NCBI RefSeq assembly: GCF_014648695.1
Contig: NZ_BMRP01000011.1
Span: 1-42,900 of the forward strand
Length of the DNA: 42,900 nucleotides
Source of the DNA: Streptomyces albospinus
GTDB lineage: Bacteria > Actinomycetota > Actinomycetes > Streptomycetales > Streptomycetaceae
Direction of reading: 5' to 3'
The notes beneath the pieces are model-generated. The model had not been told where the DNA came from. It saw nothing but the letters and a program-made list of their open reading frames with translations, and made no database searches. Positions 32,542-40,563 of the stretch are shown here, piece after piece (the stretch's first letter is position 1; every line of letters begins with the position of its first letter). A program made the translations under genes and the position numbers.

Positions 32542-32578
32542 CAACTCGACCGAATCCGATGCACCCCGAGGATTTCAC

Positions 32579-33199
32579 GTGCGCTTTCGTCTGACCCCCA
32601 GGGAGACGAGCTTCTACGACATGTTCGCCGCGTCCGCGGACAACATCGTCACGGGCTCCAAGCTCCTGATGGAACTGCTCGGGGCGGACGCCTCCGCACG
32701 GGCAGAGATCTCCGAGCGGATGCGGGCGGCTGAGCACGCGGGAGATGACGCGACGCACGCGATCTTCCACCAGCTGAACTCCTCGTTCATCACGCCGTTC
32801 GACCGCGAGGACATCTACAACCTCGCATCGTCCCTCGACGACATCATGGACTTCATGGAAGAGGCGGTCGACCTGGTCGTCCTCTACAAGGTCGAGGAAC
32901 TGCCGAAGGGCATCGAGCAGCAGATCGAGGTGCTGGCGCGGGCGGCCGAGCTGACCGCCGAGGCGATGCCGAACCTGCGCACGATGTCGAACCTCACCGA
33001 GTACTGGATCGAGGTCAACCGCCTGGAGAACCAGGCCGACCAGATCCACCGCAAGCTGCTGGCCCACCTCTTCAACGGCAAGTACGACGCCATCGAGGTG
33101 CTCAAGCTCAAGCAGATCGTGGACATCCTCGAGGAGGCGGCGGACGCGTTCGAGCACGTCGCCAACACGGTCGAGACCATCGCGGTCAAGGAGTCCTGA
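32579..33199 (+). CDS. PhoU-like DUF47 protein, Pit accessory protein
   Basis: The 206-residue all-helical protein belongs to the DUF47/TIGR00153 family: FYDMFAASADNIVTGSKLL at the N-terminus, RAAEHAGDDATHAIF and TPFDREDIYNLASSLDDIMD in the middle, and acidic ExxxD-type metal-binding motifs as in PhoU. These proteins are nearly always encoded next to Pit transporters and regulate them. The GTG start has GAGGA 7 bases upstream. The pit gene follows after 9 bp, so the two form an operon. Confidence 0.93.
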   Translation: MRFRLTPRETSFYDMFAASADNIVTGSKLLMELLGADASARAEISERMRAAEHAGDDATHAIFHQLNSSFITPFDREDIYNLASSLDDIMDFMEEAVDLVVLYKVEELPKGIEQQIEVLARAAELTAEAMPNLRTMSNLTEYWIEVNRLENQADQIHRKLLAHLFNGKYDAIEVLKLKQIVDILEEAADAFEHVANTVETIAVKES

Positions 33200-33208
33200 G
33201 CCCCGGCC

Positions 33209-34207
<999 letters not shown>

Positions 34208-34247
34208 CGGAACGTCGTCGCAGGCCGCCGGCCGCGGCAAGCAGAAT

Positions 34248-34279
34248 GGGCCCGCCCCCCGGGAAGGAGGGGCGGGCCC
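34248..34279. terminator. Terminator between pit and pstB
   Basis: A perfect 11-bp GC stem (34248-34258 and 34269-34279) with a 10-base loop between two convergent operons. TTCGTC follows on the plus strand rather than a T run. Confidence 0.82.
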
Positions 34280-34366
34280 TTCGTCATGCGGTGGCACCGC
34301 CATGCAGCACCGCAGGACGCGGAGGGGCCGGGCCGGGACCTCGCGGTCCGGGCCCGGCGGTGCCTG

Positions 34367-35143
34367 CTAGCCGAAGCGGCCGGAGATGTAGTCCTCCGTG
34401 GCCTGGACCGACGGGTTGGAGAAGATCCGCTCGGTCTCGTCGATCTCGATCAGCTTGCCGGGCTTGCCGACGGCCGCCAGGTTGAAGAACGCGGTGCGGT
34501 CCGAGACCCGCGCGGCCTGCTGCATGTTGTGCGTCACGATGACGATCGTGAAGCGCTCCTTGAGCTCGCCGATCAGGTCCTCGATGGCGAGGGTGGAGAT
34601 CGGGTCGAGCGCCGAGCAGGGCTCGTCCATCAGCAGCACCTGCGGCTCGACCGCGATGGCGCGGGCGATGCACAGCCGCTGCTGCTGGCCGCCGGAGAGT
34701 CCGGAGCCGGGCTTGTTGAGGCGGTCCTTGACCTCGTTCCAGAGGTTGGCGCCGATGAGGGACTTCTCGACGATGTCCTTGAGCCGGCTCTTCTTGTACG
34801 AGCCGTTGAGCCGCAGCCCGGCCGCGACATTGTCGAAGATCGACATCGTCGGGAACGGGTTGGGGCGCTGGAAGACCATGCCGACGGTGCGGCGGACGGC
34901 GACCGGGTCGACGCCGGAGCCGTAGAGGTTCTCGTCGTCCAGCATCACCTTGCCCTCGACACGGCCGCCGGGGGTGACCTCGTGCATCCGGTTCAGGGTG
35001 CGCAGGAAGGTCGACTTGCCGCAGCCGGAGGGGCCGATGAAGGCGGTCACCGAGCGCGGCTCGATGGTCATCGAGATGTCGTCGATGGCCTTGTGAGCGC
35101 CGTAGTACGCGTTCAGGCCGCTGACGTCGATTCGCTTGGCCAT
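34367..35143 (-). CDS. pstB: Phosphate ABC transporter ATP-binding protein PstB
   Basis: The 258-residue ATPase has all ABC motifs: Walker A GPSGCGKST, Q-loop VFQRPNPFPTMS, signature LSGGQQQRLCIARA, Walker B VLLMDEPCSALDP, and the switch histidine in IVTHNMQQAARVS. PFPTMSIFDNV and the overall length are typical of PstB. The ATG at 35143 is used; a GTG at 35152 is possible but lies too near the weak AAGAAG site. It is the last gene of pstSCAB, 36 bp after pstA, and powers high-affinity phosphate import. Confidence 0.98.
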   Translation of the reverse strand: MAKRIDVSGLNAYYGAHKAIDDISMTIEPRSVTAFIGPSGCGKSTFLRTLNRMHEVTPGGRVEGKVMLDDENLYGSGVDPVAVRRTVGMVFQRPNPFPTMSIFDNVAAGLRLNGSYKKSRLKDIVEKSLIGANLWNEVKDRLNKPGSGLSGGQQQRLCIARAIAVEPQVLLMDEPCSALDPISTLAIEDLIGELKERFTIVIVTHNMQQAARVSDRTAFFNLAAVGKPGKLIEIDETERIFSNPSVQATEDYISGRFG

Positions 35144-35179
35144 GTAAATCACTGCTTCTTTCTGGCGGGGCGCCGCGGG

Positions 35180-36253
35180 TCAGTGCTTCGGGGCCTTCCA
35201 GCGGGCGATGCCGCGGGCCACCAGGTTGAGGATCATGACGAAGGCGATGAGCACGAGTGCCGCGGCCCAGGCGCGGTCGTACGAGGCATCGGAGCCCTGC
35301 TGCCACTGCTGGAACACATAGAGCGGCAGCGACTGCTGGGCGCCTTCGAAGGGGTTGTTGTTGATCGTCTTCGCGCCCCACACCAGGAGCAGCACCGGGG
35401 CGGTCTCACCGGTGATCCGGGCGATGGCGAGCATGACACCGGTGGTGATGCCGCCGATCGAGGTGGGGAGGACGACCTTCAGGATCGTGCGCCACTTGGG
35501 GACGCCCAGGGCGAGGGACGCCTCGCGCAGCTCGTTCGGGACGAGCTTGAGCATCTCCTCGGTGGAGCGGACCACGACCGGCATCATCAGGATCGCCAGG
35601 GCCATCGAGCCGGCGAAGCCGGACGGGCCGAAGCCGAGGATCAGGATCCACACGGAGAGGATGAACAGTCCCGCCACGATGGAGGGGATGCCGGTCATCA
35701 CGTCCACGAAGAAGGTGACGACCCGGGCGAGCTTGCCGCGGCCGTACTCGACCAGGTAGATCGCCGTCAGCAGACCGATCGGCGCGGCGATCAGGGTCGC
35801 CAGTCCGACCTGCTCCAGGGTGCCGATGATCGCGTGGTAGATACCGCCGCCGGGCATCGCGTCCGGGAGGGTGCCCATCGAGTGGGACAGGAAGTAGCCG
35901 TCCAGGACCTTGCTGCCGCGGGCGACGGTCTCCCACAGGAGCGAGGCGAGCGGCACGACCGCGAGCAGGAAGGCGATCCAGACCATGCTGGTGGCCAGCC
36001 GGTCCTTGGCCTGGCGGGCGCCCTCGACGGCGGCGGTCAGCGCGTACGTCCCGAAGATGAAGACCAGCGCGGCGATCAGGCCCCACTGGATGGTGCTGTC
36101 CAGGCCGGCGCCCAGTCCGATGCCGCAGCCGGCGCCGACCGCGACCAGCGCGAGGACCGGCGGGGTCCAGCGGGGGAGCCGGGCCTGCTGGAGGGAGACG
36201 GCGCTACGGGACTCGGCGACCCGGCGGTGTCGGTGGCTTGTCGTGACGCTCAT
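35180..36253 (-). CDS. pstA: Phosphate ABC transporter permease PstA
   Basis: The 357-residue permease has a basic N-terminal tail (HRHRRVAESRS), two early helices, and the binding-protein-dependent transport domain with about six helices. The coupling loop EEMLKLVPNELREASLALG touches PstB, and GIPSIVAGLFILSVW is the usual PstA channel segment. The ATG at 36253 is supported by GAGG 7 bases upstream. That GAGG lies in the stem of a perfect hairpin (36257-36279), so translation may depend on RNA folding. It is separated from pstC by a 220-bp gap rich in hairpins. Confidence 0.96.
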   Translation of the reverse strand: MSVTTSHRHRRVAESRSAVSLQQARLPRWTPPVLALVAVGAGCGIGLGAGLDSTIQWGLIAALVFIFGTYALTAAVEGARQAKDRLATSMVWIAFLLAVVPLASLLWETVARGSKVLDGYFLSHSMGTLPDAMPGGGIYHAIIGTLEQVGLATLIAAPIGLLTAIYLVEYGRGKLARVVTFFVDVMTGIPSIVAGLFILSVWILILGFGPSGFAGSMALAILMMPVVVRSTEEMLKLVPNELREASLALGVPKWRTILKVVLPTSIGGITTGVMLAIARITGETAPVLLLVWGAKTINNNPFEGAQQSLPLYVFQQWQQGSDASYDRAWAAALVLIAFVMILNLVARGIARWKAPKH

Positions 36254-36256
36254 GCC

Positions 36257-36279
36257 GATACCTCGATTCGCGAGGTATC
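36257..36279 (-). promoter_or_regulatory. Hairpin covering the pstA ribosome-binding site
   Basis: Arms GATACCTCG and CGAGGTATC (36257-36265 and 36271-36279, plus-strand reading) pair perfectly around ATTCG. In the minus-strand mRNA the GAGG Shine-Dalgarno (complement of 36262-36265) is inside the stem, 7 bases from the start codon. Folding would hide it. Confidence 0.65.
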
Positions 36280-36312
36280 GCATGCGCGAGACACGCACCT
36301 CTTGTCGATTCT

Positions 36313-36460
36313 CCCCCAGCCTTCGGCCGGGGGTACCCCCATGCTTCGCTCACTCATGCGGCCCTCTTCGTTCGCTTCTCCGCCCGCTCGGCGCAGGGGT
36401 GCGGCGGTCGTGATCGTCTGCGGCCGGGCGGCCTCGCGTGTTCCCCCAGCTACCGCTGGG
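36313..36460. repeat. Hairpin-type intergenic repeats between pstC and pstA
   Basis: The gap holds CCCCCAGCC-TTC-GGCCGGGGG (36313-36333, one mismatch), which runs into the palindrome GGGGGTACCCCC (36329-36340), and a second element CCCAGC-TACC-GCTGGG (36445-36460) flanked by TTCCCC and GGTTCCCCC. CCCCAGC/GGGG hairpins of this kind are dispersed in many copies between genes of streptomycetes. Here two copies sit inside an operon, where they could reduce or stabilise the distal mRNA. Confidence 0.65.
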
Positions 36461-36473
36461 CGGTTCCCCCGGC

Positions 36474-37463
36474 TCATGCCGCGGCCCCCGAGTACTCCTT
36501 GCGGCGGGCGATGATCAGGCGCGCCGCGCCGTTGACGAGCAGCGTGATCACGAAGAGGACGAGGCCGGAGGCGATCAGCGCGTTCTGCCCGAAGGTGTCG
36601 GCCTCGCTGAACTTGCTGGCGATGTTCTGCGCGAAGGTGCCGCCACCCGGGTCCAGCAGGCTGGAGCCGATCAGGAAGCTCGGGGAGAGCACCGTGGCGA
36701 CGGCCATCGTCTCGCCCAGCGCGCGGCCCAGGCCCAGCATCGAGGCGCTGATGACGCCGGAGCGGCCGAAGGGGAGCACCGACATCCGGATGACTTCCCA
36801 GCGGGTGGCGCCGAGGGCCAGCGCGGCCTCCTCGTGCATCTTGGGGACCTGGAGGAAGACCTCGCGGCTGACGCTGGTCACGATCGGCAGGATCATGATC
36901 GCGAGCAGGATGCCGACGGTGAACAGCGAGCGGGCGGCCCCGTTGCTGTAGCTGAAGATCCCGGTCCAGCCGAGGTAGTCGTTCAGCCAGCTGTAGAGGC
37001 CGCCGAGGTGCGGTACGAGGAAGAGCGCGCCCCACAGGCCGTAGACGATGCTGGGGACGGCCGCGAGCAGGTCGATGACGTAGCCGAGCGGCGAGGCCAG
37101 CTTGCGCGGCGCGTAGTGCGAGATGAAGAGCGCGATGCCGACCGCGACCGGTACCGCGATGAGCATCGCGACGACCGAGCTGACGACGGTGCCGAAGGCG
37201 AGCACCGCGATGCCGAACTTGGGCTCCAGGCCGGCGGCGTTCCAGTCGAGGGTGGTGAAGAAGTTGGCCTTGTCGCCGGAGATGGCGAGCACGGACCGGT
37301 AGGTGAGGAAGGCCCCGATGGCGGCCATGATCACCAGGAGGGCGATTCCGGAGCCCCGGGAGAGCCCGAGGAAGATCCGGTCACCGGGGCGGACCGCCTT
37401 GCCGGAGACCGAACCGGTCGCCGGTGGAGGCGTGTTGGTTATTGGGGGCGCTGAGTAGTCCAT
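36474..37463 (-). CDS. pstC: Phosphate ABC transporter permease PstC
   Basis: The 329-residue permease has about six membrane helices. The transport-domain loop KMHEEAALALGATRWEVIRMS is followed by LGRALGETMAVATVL, both typical of PstC, and VIDLLAAVPSIVYGLWGALF is the conserved channel helix. The ATG at 37463 has GGAGA about 5 bases upstream; an open frame extends further but is not supported. It follows pstS after a 129-bp gap that contains a large stem-loop. It forms the inner-membrane channel with PstA. Confidence 0.97.
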   Translation of the reverse strand: MDYSAPPITNTPPPATGSVSGKAVRPGDRIFLGLSRGSGIALLVIMAAIGAFLTYRSVLAISGDKANFFTTLDWNAAGLEPKFGIAVLAFGTVVSSVVAMLIAVPVAVGIALFISHYAPRKLASPLGYVIDLLAAVPSIVYGLWGALFLVPHLGGLYSWLNDYLGWTGIFSYSNGAARSLFTVGILLAIMILPIVTSVSREVFLQVPKMHEEAALALGATRWEVIRMSVLPFGRSGVISASMLGLGRALGETMAVATVLSPSFLIGSSLLDPGGGTFAQNIASKFSEADTFGQNALIASGLVLFVITLLVNGAARLIIARRKEYSGAAA

Positions 37464-37518
37464 GGTTTCTCCGGTCTGCGGAGCCCGCGGGGGCTCCTGG
37501 CGCGGCGGTGCACCGGAC

Positions 37519-37586
37519 GGGCGGCGGCCCCGTGGCCGTACGGACCGGAAGGCTCCGGTCCGTACGGCCACGAGGGCTCGCCGCCC
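37519..37586 (-). terminator. Long pstS-pstC intergenic stem-loop
   Basis: A perfect 19-bp stem (37531-37549 and 37554-37572) with a 4-base loop is extended by a further 12 bp of pairing (37519-37530 with 37574-37586), interrupted by two single-base bulges. There is no T tract. It lies directly after pstS in transcription order and probably acts as a partial terminator or 3' stabiliser so that pstS mRNA exceeds that of the permease and ATPase genes. Confidence 0.88.
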
Positions 37587-37592
37587 GGAAGG

Positions 37593-38720
37593 TCAGGAGA
37601 GCGTGGCGACGGTCTTGCGGACCTTGCCGATCGTCTCGTCGGGGATGGGGGCGTAGCCGAGCGCCTTGAGGGCGTCCTGGCCGTCCTTGCTCGCGACGTA
37701 GTTCAGGAAGGACTTGGTCGCGGCGAGGGTGTCGGCCTTGTTGCCCTTGTCGCAGGCGATCTCGTACGTCACCAGGGTGATCGGGTAGGCGCCCTCGGCC
37801 TTGGTGGCGTAGTTGAGCTTCACCGCCAGGTCGTTGCCCTGGCCGGACGGCTTGGCCTCGGCGATCGCCTTGGAGGCGTTCTCGACGGTGGCCTCGACCG
37901 GGGCCTTGGCACCGGTGTTGATCTTGACCGTCGGGATCTTGTGGGCCGTCGCGTAGGACAGCTCGAAGTAGGAGATCGCGCCGCTGGTCTGCTGCACCTG
38001 CGAGGAGACGCCGGCCGAACCGGACGCCGCCTGGCCGCCGGTGCCCTCCCACTTCTTCCCCGGCTCGTGCTTCCAGGCGTCGGCGGCGGCGCCCTTGAGG
38101 TACTTGGTGAAGTTGTCGGTGGTGCCCGAGTCGTCGGAGCGGTGGAACGCCTGGATCTTGAGGTCCGGGAGCTTGGCGGCCGGGTTGAGCTTCTTGATCG
38201 CGGGGTCGTTCCAGTTGGTGATCTGCGAGTCGAAGATCTTCGCCAGGGTCGGCGCGTCCAGGACGAGGTTGTCGACGCCGGGGACGTTGTAGCCGACCGC
38301 GATCGGGCCGCCGACCATCGGCAGGTCGATCGCCTGGCCGCCCTTGCAGACGGCCTTCGACTTGGCGATCTCGTCCGGCTTGAGCGGCGAGTCGGAGCCG
38401 GCGAAGGCGGTCTGGCCCTGGAGGAAGGTGGTGACACCGGCACCCGAGCCCGTGCCCTGGTAGTTGATCTCGGTGCCCGAGCAGGCGCCCGAGTAGCTCT
38501 GCACCCAGACGTCCATGGCGTTCTTCTGCGCCGTCGAGCCGGACGCGAGGAGCTTGCCCTTGCCGTCGCACTTGATGTTGGCCGCCTTGGCGGAGCTGCC
38601 GCTGCCGCCGCTGGAGCCGCTGGTGTTGTCGGAGCCGCACGCGGTCAGGGCCAGGGCACCGGAGACGGCGAGAGCGCCAACGGCGAGGGCGCGAACCCGG
38701 TTCTTGCGCTGAAGCTTCAC
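37593..38720 (-). CDS. pstS: Phosphate-binding lipoprotein PstS
   Basis: The 375-residue lipoprotein has a signal peptide with lipobox ALALTAC, a Gly/Ser linker, and the periplasmic phosphate-binding fold. Phosphate-contacting motifs are visible as LLASGSTAQKNAM, YQGTGSGAGVTTF, FAGSDSPLKPDE and HRSDDSGTTDNFTKYL. The start is GTG with AAGGAA upstream. It is the first gene of pstSCAB and captures phosphate outside the membrane. A PHO box and a plausible -10 element lie upstream (38843-38882 and 38828-38833), so it should be induced by PhoP under phosphate limitation. Confidence 0.98.
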   Translation of the reverse strand: MKLQRKNRVRALAVGALAVSGALALTACGSDNTSGSSGGSGSSAKAANIKCDGKGKLLASGSTAQKNAMDVWVQSYSGACSGTEINYQGTGSGAGVTTFLQGQTAFAGSDSPLKPDEIAKSKAVCKGGQAIDLPMVGGPIAVGYNVPGVDNLVLDAPTLAKIFDSQITNWNDPAIKKLNPAAKLPDLKIQAFHRSDDSGTTDNFTKYLKGAAADAWKHEPGKKWEGTGGQAASGSAGVSSQVQQTSGAISYFELSYATAHKIPTVKINTGAKAPVEATVENASKAIAEAKPSGQGNDLAVKLNYATKAEGAYPITLVTYEIACDKGNKADTLAATKSFLNYVASKDGQDALKALGYAPIPDETIGKVRKTVATLS

Positions 38721-38827
38721 TGTCGAGAGTTCCTTCCTGGTGCGCGCCGTTTCCGCGGCGTGCGGGGTGGTGACGGGATGGGGCGGTGTCGCGTTGCCTG
38801 GCGGCGTCCGCGAACTCGGTACGGCCG

Positions 38828-38882
38828 AAATTAGGCAGATCAGGTGAAGCGGCCGATGGGGCAGAGTGAACGCACGGTGAAC
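38828..38882 (-). promoter_or_regulatory. PHO box and promoter of pstS
   Basis: Read on the minus strand, four heptamers spaced exactly 11 bp apart are GTTCACC (38876-38882), GTTCACT (38865-38871), a poor third CCCATCG (38854-38860) and CTTCACC (38843-38849). This matches the PhoP consensus GTTCACC in direct repeats. TAATTT (38828-38833) follows as a -10 candidate, so bound PhoP would cover the -35. The divergent NlpC/P60 gene starts 145 bp away on the other side. Confidence 0.9.
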
Positions 38883-39027
38883 CTCGGCCGTCAGCTGGGT
38901 GCGAGGCGAGAAGCGCCCGGTATCCCGTACGAAACGGCTCGTCGCCCTGTTGAATTACCGGTCGGTATGGCAGCATCCGCGCCGAAGGCGGGCACACGAA
39001 TCGGTGCGGAACGACCGGAGGTGACTG

Positions 39028-40185
39028 GTGGGGAGCCAGGGGGCACGGCAGGGCGTTCGGGGCGTGGGTGAGGGTTGGGGCGTACGGGGCGAAGAGGCCG
39101 CAACGGCTGCCAGGGGCGGCCGGCTGGCGGTCTGCGCCACGGTCGTCCTCTGTGCGACGGGGCTGCTCGGTGGCACGGCGACCGCGGCGCAGCGCAGCCC
39201 GGACCCGCCCGGCGAGGCCCGGCACCTGGAAGACGTACGCAAGGAGATCGACGCTCTGTACCGCAAGGCGGAGCAGGCCACCGACGCCTATAACGCCGCC
39301 GAGGAACAGGTCCGGCTCCAGGAGAAGGAAATCGTCGACCTGGCCCGCACCATTGACGGCGCCCAGCGCAGGCTCGCCGCCCTCAAGCGTCAGGCCGGTG
39401 CGCTGGCCAGCGCCCAGTACCGCGGCGGCGGGATCCCCACCGAGGCGAAGCTGATCCTCAACGCCGACCCGGAAGCCTTTCTCAACAATGCCGACCTGGC
39501 CCGCAAGGGGCAGCAGGCCGCCAAGGGCGTGATCAACCAACTCACGCATCTGAAAAGCGACTTGGAGGGCTATGCGCGGTCCGCCACCGACCGCTGGGAG
39601 CAGCTGGAGGCCAACCGCAAGAAGAAGGACGCCGCCCGCAAGGAGATCAATGACAAGATCGACGCGGCGAAAGCGCTGGAATCCCGGCTGGCCGCCAAGG
39701 AAAAGGACCGGCTGCGGAAACTGGAGGACGACCAGGCGCTGCTGGCCCAGCAGAAATGGCTCGACTCCGGCGTACTGAAAGACATCACCCACAAAGCGTC
39801 CGACCGGGGCAAGAAGGCGATTTCGTACGCGACCTCACAGATCGGGAAGGATTACGTCTGGGGCGCCGTGGGACCGGACACGTTCGACTGCTCCGGGCTG
39901 ACCCTGCGGTCCTGGCAGGCCGCCGGCCGGACGATTCCGCGGACCTCGCAGGAGCAGTGGCGGCAGCTGCCGCGGGTGTCGCTCCAAGAAATGCGCCCCG
40001 GCGACTTGATCATCTATTTCTCCGACGCCAGCCATGTCGGCATGTATCTCGGCGACGGCGCGATCGTGCACGCGCCGCGGCCCGGGCGGCAGGTGACGAT
40101 CACCGGTGCCGGCTCGATGCCGATCCTCGGCGTCGTGCGGCCCGATGGGGATTCCGGCGGCGGTGTCAATAGCGGGGCGGAGTGA
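39028..40185 (+). CDS. Secreted NlpC/P60 peptidoglycan endopeptidase with coiled coil (RipA-like)
   Basis: The 385-residue protein has a signal peptide (LAVCATVVLCATGLLGGTATAA), a long coiled coil at about residues 65-245 (HLEDVRKEIDALYRKAEQAT, KEKDRLRKLEDDQALLAQQK), then an NlpC/P60 domain. Catalytic residues are C288 in FDCSGLTLRSW, H336 in SHVGMYLGDG and H348 in IVHAPRPG. It should cleave the gamma-D-Glu to diaminopimelate bond in stem peptides, with the coiled coil restraining or placing the enzyme. GGAGGTGA at 39017-39024 fixes the GTG at 39028. The N-terminus before the signal peptide is long (about 30 residues). It is divergent from pstS and near its PHO box. Confidence 0.93.
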   Translation: MGSQGARQGVRGVGEGWGVRGEEAATAARGGRLAVCATVVLCATGLLGGTATAAQRSPDPPGEARHLEDVRKEIDALYRKAEQATDAYNAAEEQVRLQEKEIVDLARTIDGAQRRLAALKRQAGALASAQYRGGGIPTEAKLILNADPEAFLNNADLARKGQQAAKGVINQLTHLKSDLEGYARSATDRWEQLEANRKKKDAARKEINDKIDAAKALESRLAAKEKDRLRKLEDDQALLAQQKWLDSGVLKDITHKASDRGKKAISYATSQIGKDYVWGAVGPDTFDCSGLTLRSWQAAGRTIPRTSQEQWRQLPRVSLQEMRPGDLIIYFSDASHVGMYLGDGAIVHAPRPGRQVTITGAGSMPILGVVRPDGDSGGGVNSGAE

Positions 40186-40563
40186 TCCCGGACATTTTCC
40201 GGCGGCCAATATTCGCCGAATGACGGCGCGAAGGACCGGATTGTTTAATTTCGGAGGGTCGCCGGCGGGGCGCGGGCGGGTGTCCATCCGTAGTGGACTC
40301 GTAGCTGAATGCGGTCGTTCGGGGTGATGTTCGTCATTCCGATTTCCACCCGCCCCTGGTGAAATCGCTTATGGGCCGCGGCATATGACGTTGGCGGATT
40401 GCGTTGGCCCATTCCATGCCGGGCCGTAGTGACGCTATGGTCGCCATTCAATGCCCGGCAGCACCCCCACTCAATTGACCGACGAGCGAGGCTGAGCCGG
40501 GCTCGGTGAGGTGCCGGTCGGCGCGCCACCGGACCCCTCGGGGGGAGGGAAGGAAGCAGACCC
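40186..40563. other. 378-bp intergenic region, no gene seen
   Basis: The stretch is lower in GC than its neighbours and contains stop codons in all frames with no recognisable product. CGGCG...CGCCG pairing around 40203-40220 is too weak to call a terminator. It ends with GGGAGGGAAGGAAG before the phosphatase ATG. I see no confident promoter element. Confidence 0.4.

Noticed and set aside
37381..39792. 803-codon open frame on the minus strand spanning pstS and the NlpC/P60 gene
   Set aside because: It crosses two divergent real genes and the PHO box, and has no recognisable domain.
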